A stretch of 64,000 nucleotides of DNA from Phaeodactylibacter luteus (GTDB lineage: Bacteria > Bacteroidota > Bacteroidia > Chitinophagales > Saprospiraceae), in assembly GCF_007993045.1 (NCBI RefSeq), contig NZ_VOOR01000001.1, positions 62,001 to 126,000 of the forward strand, written 5' to 3'. The translations under genes were made by a program, and so were the position numbers. A model generated the notes under the pieces. That model searched no databases, was not told the DNA's origin, and was given only the letters and a program-made list of their open reading frames with translations. Positions 24,687-33,449 of the stretch are shown piece by piece; positions within the stretch are counted from its first letter, which is position 1, and each line of letters opens with the position of its first letter.

Positions 24687-25610
24687 ATGAAAAAAACACT
24701 CTTCCTCTTGGCCAGTTTATGCACGGCTGCAGTTGCCAGTTCTGCACAAATTGAGATCACCGGTGAACAAGGCAGCCCCCCCTTAGGCCAGCCGGTCCCT
24801 TACACTTACATCAAAAATCCTGGCACCGGCCTGCCACAGGGCGGTACTGGCCAAGTTTGGGATTTTAGCCATTTTCTACCGTGTGACGATTGCTTGGACG
24901 CTTCCCTATACCTGCCTGCCAACGAGCAGGAAGGGCTGCCAGAAGGAACATACCAAACGAAAACCAAGGTCTATACGCTCGGCCATATCACGCCATACAC
25001 CATCTTCTACCATCAAAATGAAGAAGGGGACATTTACCAAGTAGGCGCCTCTTTCCCAGAGTCCATCCTATCCATGCAAGCCGTTTCGGGCCACCCCATG
25101 GACCAGCTCACGCTCACAGCCCAAAGCAAACAAACAGCTATCCTAGAAATGGACTATCCGCTCCATTATGGCAAACAATGGGCTACGGAGTCGAAAGACA
25201 CCTTTATTTTTTATATCGATGCCCCTTCCATTAACATCAAAAGGCTCCCGCTGCACCAGTGGTCTTCTTACACTACACAATACGAAATCATTGGCAGCGG
25301 CCAGCTCACCCTGCCTTATTGGGAAGATGGGCAAAAAAGCACGCATACCTATGAAGCCCTGCTCTTAAAATATGACCCCGTGAGCCGTTTACGGTTTACA
25401 AGCCCCGCTATACCTGACGAAGAGCTGGCCCAGCTCCTGAGCCTGGCCGGGGTAAGCCTTGAATCAGAAAACCGGTGCGAGGCTTACAAATTCTACATAC
25501 GCGAACACCCTCTACCTGTATTGATCTTCAGAGCGTGCAGCGGCAGGGGCACCACAGAAAGAGCCAGCTTACAAACCAGCCTTAGCCAATTCCCACCATT
25601 TGCCAAATGA
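24687..25610 (+). CDS. Secreted/periplasmic protein, tail-less paralogue of the divergent T9SS protein
   Basis: The 307-residue protein begins with a signal peptide (FLLASLCTAAVASSAQ). Its body aligns along most of its length with the 21791-22969 product: the shared blocks are listed there, together with a DAPS/NAPT step before the second half. It has no T9SS sorting tail and ends in a Ser/Gln-rich segment. Several Cys residues (for example LPCDDC and RACSGRG) are absent from the paralogue. It sits between the anti-sigma-like gene and the TPR-CHAT gene, overlapping the latter by 4 bases (ATGA). A role as ligand, sensor or protease substrate in the system is possible but unproven. Confidence 0.8.
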   Translation: MKKTLFLLASLCTAAVASSAQIEITGEQGSPPLGQPVPYTYIKNPGTGLPQGGTGQVWDFSHFLPCDDCLDASLYLPANEQEGLPEGTYQTKTKVYTLGHITPYTIFYHQNEEGDIYQVGASFPESILSMQAVSGHPMDQLTLTAQSKQTAILEMDYPLHYGKQWATESKDTFIFYIDAPSINIKRLPLHQWSSYTTQYEIIGSGQLTLPYWEDGQKSTHTYEALLLKYDPVSRLRFTSPAIPDEELAQLLSLAGVSLESENRCEAYKFYIREHPLPVLIFRACSGRGTTERASLQTSLSQFPPFAK

Positions 25611-28138
25611 GGAAGACCCTGACTTGCGCTGCCGTTTGCCTGCTGCTGGCCGGGCTTTGCGCACCCTGCACAGGCGCCGCCCAAAGCGAAATCCTGCAAG
25701 GCCATGCCTATGCACAGCGGGCCCAGGGGTATATGGCTTACCTGAATTTCCGAGAAGCCATTGACTATTACGAGCAGGCTATTGATATTTTCTTGGACCA
25801 CCTCGACAGCCAACACCCGCTGATTGCTGCCAATTATGCTGCAATGGGGCAGGCCTACCTGGCTGCTGGCTTTGATGAGCAGGCACGCCTGTACTGTGAG
25901 ACCGGGCTCAACCGCATCATGGGCAGGTACCCTTCCGGAGCCATCGCCGCCAATTGCCTGGCCTGCCTGGCCGAGGTCAGTGCTCAGGCAGGAGAACCCG
26001 CCATTGCCCTGGCCTATTTCAAAAAGGCGCTGGCCATTCATGAAGACCTATGGGGGCCGCTGCACTTAGCCTCCACAGGCTTGTACCTTCAGCTTGGCTA
26101 TTTCCATATCAGGCAGCAACAGTACCCGGAAGCCATGGGCTTCTTCAGCCAGGCCGCCCAACTGGGGATGGAGGAAAATGCCGCGGGGGTACTGGGGCAG
26201 GCTTACCTGGGCATGGGGCAGGCTCTGTTGCTCCAAGAGGAGGTCGGAAAGGGCCTTGGGCAGTTGCAGCGAAGCCTTGAAGCCTTAAAAGAAGTGCATG
26301 GGGAAAGCCACCCCGATATTTCCCGTGCCTTTCTAGCTTTGGCGGAGGGGCAGGCTCAAGCCGGAGATACCACCCTCGCACTGTCTACCCTAGACAAAGC
26401 AGAACAGCACTTTAGGCAAACTGGCCAACAAACCCTGCTGATAGTAGGCTATGACAGCTGCTCGTGCAACCCTATATTCCTAAAAACAGCAGCCCTCAGA
26501 GGAGCGTATACAGAAAAAGCCAACCCTGCCGTAGCCTTTGCCCATTACGAAGAGGCCGTTTCCCGCACGCTGCGCCTTATCAAATATACCGCTAAAAGTG
26601 CTGCCCACCGGCAGGCTGTGCTACAAAAGCATAAAGCTACCTTTGTCGATGGCATCCGGCTGGCACACCAGCTTTTTAAGCAGACCAAAGACCAAGGCTA
26701 TTTTTCAAAAGCTTTTGAAATGGCCAATGCCTATCAAGGGCTCACCCTTCAGATCGCACGGAAAGAAGCCGTTGCCTTTCAGGCCCTGCTGCCCGATACA
26801 GATTGGCCACAAAGAAGGCAGCAGATCAGGCAGGGGCTGTCCCTGGCAGAGCAGCGCCTGTACGAGGCCAGGCAAGACAGCACCTCCTCCCTAAACGAGC
26901 TAAGGAAAAACTATACTGGCCTGCAGAACGAGTATGCGCTTTGGCGAAATGACTTCCGCCGTACCTACCGCTTTGTAGAAGACGAGGTCTTTGCAGGCAA
27001 AAACAACCTGCTCAGCCAGGTACAGGCCGAACTCAAGCCCAATGAAGCCCTGCTCAACTATGTGCTCGACCTGGAGCACCGTGCCGCTTACCTCTTTGCT
27101 GTAAAGCCCGGCCGGCAGGCCTTCCTGCGCATACCATTGGATGATGGCTTCTCCGAAAGCGTGAAACAGCTTTACCGCCTTGCCCAAAGCGCGCTGTTGC
27201 CCAGAGCTGATAAAAAACAAAAATTCGTCCAAAAGAGCCAGCAGCTCTACCTTCAGCTGCTTGCCCCCCTTTCCGGCCTGACTTCAACCGGGGACCGGCT
27301 GATCATCATCCGTGACGATGAGCTGCATTACCTCCCTTTTGAAGTCTTGCTCCCCGAGGCCTTGCCCAGCCTGCCTTTTGCTGAAATGCCCTTCGCTATC
27401 CGCAAGCACGAAATGGTGTACCACTACGCTGCTGGCCTTTGGCTGCTTGGCCGGCAAGCCCCAGAAACCCATCAAAATGGGAAACTGCTCGCTTTTGCAC
27501 CGGTATTCGAAACCGATGAGAATGGCACATCGGCCTTGGCTGACCACAGCCGTTGCTATACCCCGGGCCTGCCCCAAAGCCCCCTGCCCTACTCTGCTGT
27601 TGAAGTGCAGGCCATAGCCCGTCACCTGGGGCCAGCAGAAGGCAGCCAGATCTTATTGCGCCAGAATGCTACCGCCAATCAGCTCCTGGAAGCTTTGCAA
27701 CAACCTTTCCAATTCGTCCATATCGCTTCCCATAGCTTTGCCAATACAGAACAGCCCGGCTTTTCCGGCATCGCCTGCGCGCCAGAGGAAGGATTATCCG
27801 ACTGCCTGTTGTACCTGACTACCATTGAAAATTTAACCCTGAAGGCCGACCTCGTAGCGCTGAGCAGCTGCGAAAGCGGTATCGGCAAAAGCGTACGCGG
27901 GGAGGGCGTCATGGGGCTGAACCGTAGCTTCATGCACGCAGGAGTGCCCAATGCCCTCTTCTCGCTCTGGAAAGTCAACGATCAGCATTCCTGCCAGATC
28001 ATGCAGCACTGCTACCGCTATATCAGCGAGGGGATGGGCTATGCACGTGCACTACAGCAAACGAAAATCGACCTGATCACGGACGGCTCCTATTCAACCC
28101 CCAATACCTGGGCCAGTTTTATCCTGATGGGCCGGTAA
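25607..28138 (+). CDS. TPR-CHAT caspase-like protease, last gene of the sigma operon
   Basis: The 843-residue protein has a signal-like N-terminus (AVCLLLAGLCAPCTGAAQ) and TPR helices (about 30-290; FREAIDYYEQAIDIFLDH, AIALAYFKKALAIHED). A helical spacer is followed by a CHAT domain (about 480-843). The expected catalytic pair is His709 in VHIASHSFA and Cys755 in VALSSCESGIG, followed by GEGVMGLNRSFMHAGVPNAL and FSLWKVND. Unlike the first TPR-CHAT protein it has no C-terminal membrane helix, so with a cleaved signal it would be periplasmic. Its start overlaps the preceding stop (ATGA), showing coupled translation. CHAT proteases are activated by partners and cut specific proteins; the operon neighbours are natural candidates. 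Confidence 0.9.
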   Translation: MRKTLTCAAVCLLLAGLCAPCTGAAQSEILQGHAYAQRAQGYMAYLNFREAIDYYEQAIDIFLDHLDSQHPLIAANYAAMGQAYLAAGFDEQARLYCETGLNRIMGRYPSGAIAANCLACLAEVSAQAGEPAIALAYFKKALAIHEDLWGPLHLASTGLYLQLGYFHIRQQQYPEAMGFFSQAAQLGMEENAAGVLGQAYLGMGQALLLQEEVGKGLGQLQRSLEALKEVHGESHPDISRAFLALAEGQAQAGDTTLALSTLDKAEQHFRQTGQQTLLIVGYDSCSCNPIFLKTAALRGAYTEKANPAVAFAHYEEAVSRTLRLIKYTAKSAAHRQAVLQKHKATFVDGIRLAHQLFKQTKDQGYFSKAFEMANAYQGLTLQIARKEAVAFQALLPDTDWPQRRQQIRQGLSLAEQRLYEARQDSTSSLNELRKNYTGLQNEYALWRNDFRRTYRFVEDEVFAGKNNLLSQVQAELKPNEALLNYVLDLEHRAAYLFAVKPGRQAFLRIPLDDGFSESVKQLYRLAQSALLPRADKKQKFVQKSQQLYLQLLAPLSGLTSTGDRLIIIRDDELHYLPFEVLLPEALPSLPFAEMPFAIRKHEMVYHYAAGLWLLGRQAPETHQNGKLLAFAPVFETDENGTSALADHSRCYTPGLPQSPLPYSAVEVQAIARHLGPAEGSQILLRQNATANQLLEALQQPFQFVHIASHSFANTEQPGFSGIACAPEEGLSDCLLYLTTIENLTLKADLVALSSCESGIGKSVRGEGVMGLNRSFMHAGVPNALFSLWKVNDQHSCQIMQHCYRYISEGMGYARALQQTKIDLITDGSYSTPNTWASFILMGR

Positions 28139-28174
28139 CCGTTGCTACAGTCCGAAGCAGTAAGCCAAAACCTA

Positions 28175-28341
28175 TAGTGGTCTGTCATGGCTAAAACTAG
28201 GGGTTGCCTGCGGCGACTTTTGAGGCTACTCTTCGTTGGACAACCCCTTACGTAGCGCTGCTATGCGCGGGAACATCCGCCTTGATTAGCCTCAAAATCC
28301 GCTCCCACTCAACCCATAAATTAACACTTGACAGACCACTA
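28175..28341. mobile_element. MITE-like element, 167 bp with terminal inverted repeats
   Basis: The ends TAGTGGTCTGTCA (28175-28187) and TGACAGACCACTA (28329-28341) are perfect 13-bp inverted repeats, and a looser match continues to about 32 bases per end. Inside, TTTTGAGGCTA and TAGCCTCAAAA form another perfect 11-bp inverted pair. There is no transposase frame. The outer TA at both ends could be a target duplication, as for IS630/Tc1-type transposons, but the family cannot be named from this copy alone. Confidence 0.7.
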
Positions 28342-28374
28342 GCGCCCAAACCAGATTGCCCCTACGGTATGTAT

Positions 28375-28470
28375 GGGCCTGCCCCTGCCCGATGGCAGGT
28401 GCCGCTATGCTGCGGGGCTCGCTGCCCGCTCGGCCCTAACGGGCTTACCACCCCTCCGCAGCGCTAGGCC
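28375..28470 (-). repeat. Interspersed 96-bp structured repeat, copy C (inverted)
   Basis: Read on the minus strand it runs from GGCCTAGCGCTGCG to GGGGCAGGCCC. The stems are GCCC-GTTA-GGGC and CCTGCC-ATCG-GGCAGG. It sits 33 bases from the MITE-like element, between the ends of two convergent genes. Confidence 0.95.
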
Positions 28471-28592
28471 GGTCCCTGCCTATTGCCGATAAGGCCTAAC
28501 CCCATGCGGCATCTTGGCCTCGCCCAACTGGTTTGCAGTAGTCACCGCGCATGGGCCAATGCATTGGCTCGAAGCAACAGCCCTAAAGAAAC

Positions 28593-28623
28593 GCCCCCTT
28601 CCGGAAGCTAACCGAGAGGGGGC
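28593..28623. terminator. Hairpin downstream of the TonB-like gene
   Basis: GCCCCCT (28593-28599) pairs with AGGGGGC (28617-28623), 21 bases past the stop of the minus-strand TonB-like gene. There is no T-run, so this is a moderate call. Confidence 0.4.
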
Positions 28624-28644
28624 CGTTGGCAAGGGCGGATAGGG

Positions 28645-29736
28645 CTACCGCCGCCCACAGATGATAGGCAGGACCGCGTCGTACCAAGTCACCAGAGAGA
28701 TGGCACGGGCGGTGCGCAAGTCCGTACAAGCTTCGCTATACATCTGCTGATCTAGGTAAGCCTGCCCGCGCATCAGCAGGAACTCCGCGTTGTTGGGGAA
28801 AGCTTCGATCGCTTCCGTTAATTTTGCCATGCCCGCCTCGGTTTCTCCATCAGCAAAGAGCTGTGCCCCTTCCTGAGCCCTTTCGTTGGCTTGCTTGTAG
28901 CGGGACACCTCCTCCTTGCAGCTGCCGTAGTCGGGCAGGAAGGGCAGGCTGAGGTCGAATGCAGCATTTACCTCCCGCCCTTCGAAGGTAGCCGGCTCCC
29001 ACCTTCCATAGGTAGATGTGGCCGCGGCTACGGCTTCATACCAAAAGTCGAAGCCCAAATCATTATAGTCGACCAAATCGAGGATGCGGACTTCGCCGCT
29101 TGGCCTGACCAGTAGCTGCAGCTCAATGCGGCCCATAATGCAGGTATCTTCGGGCACAGCCGGGTAGCCCAGCTCCGTTTCCAGATACGCGCGCAGGGCA
29201 TCATCCCCACCTTTGAAATTCAAGGGCGTATCATAGGTGGTATAGATGGTATCCCTGCCATTGAGCACATAGGGCAGCGCTTCTTCCAGCTTAAAACGGA
29301 TGGGCAGGGTGTACTGATAGCGCACGGGCTTGCCGTCTTTACGGCCAGGCACCCACTTTATGCCGGCTGAATTGATGGCGCCCGCCACCCGTAGCACTTC
29401 AAGCCCAGCTCCGCCGCCTATATCTTTCAACACAGCAAAATTGGACAGGCTGCCGTCTTTTTCTACTACGAAAGAGACAACCACCTGCCCTTCCAGGTTC
29501 TGCTCGCGGGCTTCTTGAGGGTACCGGATATTATCGTACATAAACTCTAGCAAGGCCTGCTCTGCACACTTCGCCTTAGCGGCCAGAGTCGTATCCAGCT
29601 GCTCGCAGGCGGGGAAGCGTGCGGGCTCCTCGAGCGCTTTGTAAATCGTGGTATCGCTCTGCGCTTCCTGAGCCGATAAGGTTGCAGAAAGAGAGAGCCC
29701 CAATGACCAATAAATAACCGACCGTATCACCTTCAT
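28645..29736 (-). CDS. TonB-family protein with two TonB C-terminal-type domains and TPR tail
   Basis: The 363-residue protein starts at ATG 29736 with a signal peptide (SLGLSLSATLSAQ). The first TonB-type domain covers about residues 55-150 (FMYDNIRYPQEAREQNLEGQ, VVSFVVEKDGSLSNFAVLKD). A second, more divergent one covers about 170-270 (GRIELQLLVRPSGEVRILD). A TPR-like tail follows (GMAKLTEAIEAFPNNAEFLL, YLDQQMYSEACTDLRTA). There is no long Pro-rich spanning region or N-terminal anchor as in true TonB, so it is probably a periplasmic TonB-domain protein rather than the energy transducer. It stands alone, followed on its left by repeat copy C. Confidence 0.85.
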   Translation of the reverse strand: MKVIRSVIYWSLGLSLSATLSAQEAQSDTTIYKALEEPARFPACEQLDTTLAAKAKCAEQALLEFMYDNIRYPQEAREQNLEGQVVVSFVVEKDGSLSNFAVLKDIGGGAGLEVLRVAGAINSAGIKWVPGRKDGKPVRYQYTLPIRFKLEEALPYVLNGRDTIYTTYDTPLNFKGGDDALRAYLETELGYPAVPEDTCIMGRIELQLLVRPSGEVRILDLVDYNDLGFDFWYEAVAAATSTYGRWEPATFEGREVNAAFDLSLPFLPDYGSCKEEVSRYKQANERAQEGAQLFADGETEAGMAKLTEAIEAFPNNAEFLLMRGQAYLDQQMYSEACTDLRTARAISLVTWYDAVLPIICGRR

Positions 29737-29792
29737 TTTCTTGGTATTATTTGCGTGGTAAAGATGGCGGCTTACTGCCGAAGCCCCACCGT

Positions 29793-31070
29793 TTATTTTT
29801 TCTCCATCCATCCTTCCAACGTACTGAGCAGGTGCTGACGCTGCTCCTCCGTCATATTCCGGATACGGGCACTGCCGTGGTCTTTGCCCTCCATAACGAA
29901 CCAAAGGGCATCCACTTTATCAGAAACAGGCACCCCTGTCGCCGTCCAGGTATCGATAGCCCCATAAATGTAGATCATCTTGTCCGCACCGCGTTGTGTC
30001 CAGTCATAAACTGCTTTCACCAGATCTGGCTTAAAGCCCATAGGGGCTTTGCCTGGCATGAAAATAGCCGTGGGCTCATCCTCCTTGATTTCCTTGAGCA
30101 GGCCTTTGAAGGGTGCCGTATCAAAGCCGTAGTAGCCCATTTCGCTCCCAGCTTGCCAGTAGTGAGATGCATAAGCCTCCATGGCGCCGTCTGCATAAAA
30201 ATCGAGCCCTACCACACCGATGAAATGTTCCAAAAGGGCTTCTATACCGGCAGCCTTTCCAGGGATGTCAGCAAAGTCGTGGCCCAACTGCCAAAAAGAA
30301 AAAGGATATTCCAGCACGGCATACTCAAAAGCCCGTTCAATAGACATATAAGAAAACTTCAGCCCTGCCCCTTTGGCATGCCACCGCAGGAGCGGCAGCA
30401 CCTCGTCCCGGCTGCGCAGCATGCGCAGCTGCACCTCCCGGATGGCAGCCCTGATGGCCGGGGTGCCTACCTGGCCCAGAAACTCATAAATGCGGTCGTC
30501 CGTCAGGTCCAAGTTGAGCGGGGCAACGTAGGGGACGGAAGCGGCAACGTCATCCGGATAGAAATAGCGGTAAAAAATGGTAGTCTGCCCGCCTTTGCTG
30601 ATGCCTGTGCTGACCCATGGCTGCTCGTAAATGGCCCCAAGCAGTTCACGGATGTGGTGCAGGTCGGCAGTGGCCTGCCGGAGGTTGAGATAGGTATAAT
30701 CCAAGCTATCGGGCACCGACTGCCCGAAGAAACGGTGCTCCACGTCCACCTGATTTGCACTGAGGTACCCTGTCAGCTCGTACATCCGGTTAGAAGGGCG
30801 GTTGTAGCCTTCAGTGGCCATGACCATAGGCGCGCCAAAGCTCCGGTGGGTAAGGTAAGCGCGCTGATAGAAGTAGCCCCGCTCAGGGTTTTCATGATCC
30901 AAAGGCTGCTTGATGCGCAACTCGTAAGCCGCAGCATACCCTTCCGGCGCTTTGATGGCTTCGAAGGCAACATCTGGCAATTCAAAAAGCCGCTGTTCCA
31001 GTTCGCTGGCCTGAGCAGAGCCGGCAAACGGCAGCAATAAGATGAGACAGCATACGAATAGGTTCCGCAT
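29793..31070 (-). CDS. Secreted serine peptidase, S37/S28-type prolyl tripeptidyl aminopeptidase
   Basis: The 425-residue protein has a signal peptide (CCLILLLPFAGSAQ) and an alpha/beta-hydrolase fold. The nucleophile elbow is GISKGGQT (Ser flanked by Gly), the acid is in YGAIDTWTATG, and the His is in EGKDHGSARI. Other matching blocks are QPLDHENPERGYFYQR and VDVEHRFFGQS. Family members release tripeptides or residues after proline from peptides. It lies upstream of the TonB-like gene on the same strand (56 bases apart) and could be co-transcribed. The ATG at 31070 is preferred because the signal peptide starts there; 26 upstream codons add nothing recognisable. Confidence 0.88.
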   Translation of the reverse strand: MRNLFVCCLILLLPFAGSAQASELEQRLFELPDVAFEAIKAPEGYAAAYELRIKQPLDHENPERGYFYQRAYLTHRSFGAPMVMATEGYNRPSNRMYELTGYLSANQVDVEHRFFGQSVPDSLDYTYLNLRQATADLHHIRELLGAIYEQPWVSTGISKGGQTTIFYRYFYPDDVAASVPYVAPLNLDLTDDRIYEFLGQVGTPAIRAAIREVQLRMLRSRDEVLPLLRWHAKGAGLKFSYMSIERAFEYAVLEYPFSFWQLGHDFADIPGKAAGIEALLEHFIGVVGLDFYADGAMEAYASHYWQAGSEMGYYGFDTAPFKGLLKEIKEDEPTAIFMPGKAPMGFKPDLVKAVYDWTQRGADKMIYIYGAIDTWTATGVPVSDKVDALWFVMEGKDHGSARIRNMTEEQRQHLLSTLEGWMEKK

Positions 31071-31255
31071 AGGGTGAATATTTGGTGTAATGGTTAGGAA
31101 TAGCCCCGGCATGCAAGAGCGCAGGAAAGGCCGGGCTCCGGCAAACATATAGCTTTTGGTTAAAATTCACCCCGCTTTTCGCTCCCTTTCCCCTCATCCC
31201 ATCCTGTATTGAGCAGCTCACCGCAATTGCTTACCTTCATGCAAACCATCAGCCG

Positions 31256-32005
31256 ATGCAACCACAATCTATCCCCGAAGTCCTGAACGCGCTTGACCTC
31301 ATCATAGCAAGAGCCCTAGCAGAAGAGGATGCAGGGGGGCTTTTTGCCTACCTCTACCGCCGCACTACTGCCGAAATCGCCCGGGGGATAGCCCGGGGCG
31401 ATTTTGAAGACGGCCCGCGGATGGAGGCTTTCGATGTCGTTTTTGCCAACCTTTATCTTGATGCTCATGCCCAATGGAAATCCGGCCGGGCAGTGCCCGG
31501 CTGCTGGGCGCTTGCTTTCGGGCAGGCCGCCCAGCACTTGGCGCTGGCACAGCATCTGCTATTAGGCATGAACGCACACATCAATTATGACCTCGCACTG
31601 GCCGGCAGCACCTTCATGAAAGGCAAGCCCCTCTCTTCTCTAAAGACTGACTTTGACCGGGTCAACCTTATACTAGCCAGCCTTGTAAACGAGATTCAGG
31701 AGCGGCTGGGCCGGGTATCGCCCCTGCTATTTTTGCTGGACTGGCTTGCCGATGACAAAGACGAGGCTATCGTCAATTTCAGCATGGCCAAGGCGCGCGC
31801 TTTTTCCTGGCAGCTCGCTGTTGAGCTCTGGCCCCTGCAGGGGGCCGCGTTGGAGCAGCGCCTTCAACAAGCTGACCGTACTGTCGTAAGCATAGGCAGG
31901 GGCATTGCCCACCCAAAAGGCTTCCTGCTCCGAAAAGCCCTTTGGCTCGTCCGCTCTTTTGAAAACCAACCTATGAGCCAGGCCATCGCCCAGATCAAAG
32001 CCTGA
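31256..32005 (+). CDS. DUF5995-family protein
   Basis: This 249-residue helical, soluble protein has no signal peptide. The block LLLGMNAHINYDLALAGS is the signature of the DUF5995 family, whose function is not established. Other conserved-looking parts are RMEAFDVVFANLYLDAHAQW and LLDWLADDKDEAIVNFSM. The conserved Asn-His with nearby acidic residues could bind a metal, which is speculation. It diverges from the S37 peptidase gene and ends 8 bases before the end of the convergent dipeptidase gene. Confidence 0.85.
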   Translation: MQPQSIPEVLNALDLIIARALAEEDAGGLFAYLYRRTTAEIARGIARGDFEDGPRMEAFDVVFANLYLDAHAQWKSGRAVPGCWALAFGQAAQHLALAQHLLLGMNAHINYDLALAGSTFMKGKPLSSLKTDFDRVNLILASLVNEIQERLGRVSPLLFLLDWLADDKDEAIVNFSMAKARAFSWQLAVELWPLQGAALEQRLQQADRTVVSIGRGIAHPKGFLLRKALWLVRSFENQPMSQAIAQIKA

Positions 32006-32013
32006 ACATCAGC

Positions 32014-33237
32014 CTACCTGCCTGCCGCAGCCTCCACCGCATTCCATACCCGCCAGACATTGCCGTAGCAGATTTTTTCTATATCCGCTTCCGAATACCC
32101 CCGGCTCAGCAGCTCGTAAATCAAATTGGGGTACTGGGAGACGTCCTTCAGGCCAGTGGGCAGGGTATCCCCTACCCCGTCAAAATCTGAGCCAAAACCT
32201 ACGTGGCCAACTCCAACAAGCGCTACGACGTGGTCGATGTGGTCAGCGACAGTTTTTACGTCGGCCAATAGCACCTCATTTTCTTCTTGGAATTTTTGAA
32301 TGACGGCCTCGGCTTCCTCGTCCTCATAGCTCAGCCCTTTCTCCTTGAGCAGGGCATCGAGCTGTGCCCGCTTCTCATCAAAGGCCTTTCGTACCTCCCC
32401 GTCGAGAAAAGTAGAGCCAAAGTTGATTTGAATGACCCCGCCGTTCGCTGCCAGCCGCCGGATCATATCGTCGTTCATATTGCGCTCAAAGCCAGGAGTA
32501 AACTTCCGGCAGGAAGAATGGGAGGCGATACAGGGCACTTCGGTCAGCTCCATGACCTGCCAAAAAGTGCTGTCAGATACATGCGAGATGTCTACCATGA
32601 TCCCTACCCGGTTCATCTCCCGGACGACTTCCCGCCCAAAAGGGCTGAGCCCGTTCCAAGTACCTGTGGTATCATAGGAAGAGTCGCAAATGTGGTTGTC
32701 CTTGCTGTGAGTGAGGGTGATATAGCGGATGCCACGATCGTACCAATATTGTACATTCTCCAGCTTGCGCTCAATGGGGGAACCATTCTCCATGCCCATA
32801 GGAAGGGAGATCAGCCCTTTTTCAAAATTGGCAGCCGCCTCTTGAGGTGTGCCAGCGAGCGCGAACTTATCCGGGTGTGCACGGGCAATGCCTTCCACCA
32901 TATCGATGAGGGAGTCTGCCAAAAGCTTCGCTCCATTGTCTTCATAAGAAGCGGGGATATAAATGGACATAAAAGGGGCGTCCAGCCCGCCGGCTTTGGA
33001 GCGTACATAATCGAAGTCCCCATCTGCAGTCTCCACAGGTATGCCCAAATATTCCCGCTCAAGGCGGAAATTGCGCACTTTCAGGCGGTATGGCAAGTCC
33101 ACGTGCCCGTCCGTGATCAAGTATTCTTTTGCAAGTTGCCGGGCCTTTTCCCGCATGTCGCTATCCTGTGCAGTCAGGGTGCCTGCCAATGGGGCAGCGC
33201 ACAGCAGAAAGAGCACAACGTACACAATCCTATTCAT
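32014..33237 (-). CDS. Secreted membrane-type dipeptidase, M19 family
   Basis: The 407-residue protein has a signal peptide (VVLFLLCAAPLAGTLTAQ) and the M19 zinc-site motifs in order: ITDGHVDLP (His-x-Asp), PMGMENGSPI (bridging Glu), VDISHVSDSTFWQV (His), PCIASHSSCRKF (His) and GFGSDFDGVGD (Asp). M19 enzymes cut dipeptides, including D-amino-acid types, using two zinc ions. With the S37 peptidase nearby it may serve peptide scavenging in the periplasm. The adjacent genes are on the other strand, so it is probably a single-gene unit. Confidence 0.93.
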   Translation of the reverse strand: MNRIVYVVLFLLCAAPLAGTLTAQDSDMREKARQLAKEYLITDGHVDLPYRLKVRNFRLEREYLGIPVETADGDFDYVRSKAGGLDAPFMSIYIPASYEDNGAKLLADSLIDMVEGIARAHPDKFALAGTPQEAAANFEKGLISLPMGMENGSPIERKLENVQYWYDRGIRYITLTHSKDNHICDSSYDTTGTWNGLSPFGREVVREMNRVGIMVDISHVSDSTFWQVMELTEVPCIASHSSCRKFTPGFERNMNDDMIRRLAANGGVIQINFGSTFLDGEVRKAFDEKRAQLDALLKEKGLSYEDEEAEAVIQKFQEENEVLLADVKTVADHIDHVVALVGVGHVGFGSDFDGVGDTLPTGLKDVSQYPNLIYELLSRGYSEADIEKICYGNVWRVWNAVEAAAGR

Positions 33238-33355
33238 GGCTTATTGATTTACAGGCTTTTAAAAGCACCACCCCCTTTTTTTTACACAGGCATTGGCGGT
33301 GCAGCGCTGACAATATACAAATTTTGGCGCCCCAGCCAGACTGACAAATAGACCT

Positions 33356-33371
33356 ATATATTTGTTTATAT
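33356..33371. promoter_or_regulatory. AT-rich inverted repeat in the ArsR-like promoter, candidate operator
   Basis: ATATA-TTTGTT-TATAT is an inverted repeat just upstream of the -7 box. On the minus strand it reads GATATAAACAAATATATAG, and GATATAAACA recurs upstream of acs (41872-41881). Autoregulation by the ArsR-like protein is a reasonable guess. Confidence 0.4.
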
Positions 33372-33392
33372 CCTTAGTCTTGATTATATTTA

Positions 33393-33400
33393 TATCTTTG
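33393..33400 (+). promoter_or_regulatory. -7 box TATCTTTG of the ArsR-like gene
   Basis: This is a perfect TAnnTTTG, 50 bases before the ATG at 33450, in a very AT-rich patch within otherwise GC-rich DNA. No clear -33 TTG was found at the usual spacing. Confidence 0.55.
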
Positions 33401-33449
33401 CGCCTTGCTTGGCGCTAAAGCCGCCCTGACTACCCAATGCAGTATTTCG

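Larger units (their letters stand above)
28139..28644. other. Gene-free stretch with a MITE-like element, repeat copy C and hairpins
   Basis: This 506-base convergent gap holds the 167-bp inverted-repeat element (28175-28341) and repeat copy C (28375-28470, inverted). It also has a perfect 14-bp palindrome GCCAATGCATTGGC (28555-28568) and a terminator-like hairpin (28593-28623). No convincing gene is seen. Confidence 0.8.

Noticed and set aside
29751-31040. 429-codon plus-strand open frame
   Set aside because: It is antisense to the S37 peptidase gene, which has a signal peptide and a full catalytic triad. The antisense translation shows no family motif; long antisense frames are common in GC-rich DNA.
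32287-33351. 354-codon plus-strand open frame
   Set aside because: It is antisense to the M19 dipeptidase gene with all zinc ligands present.
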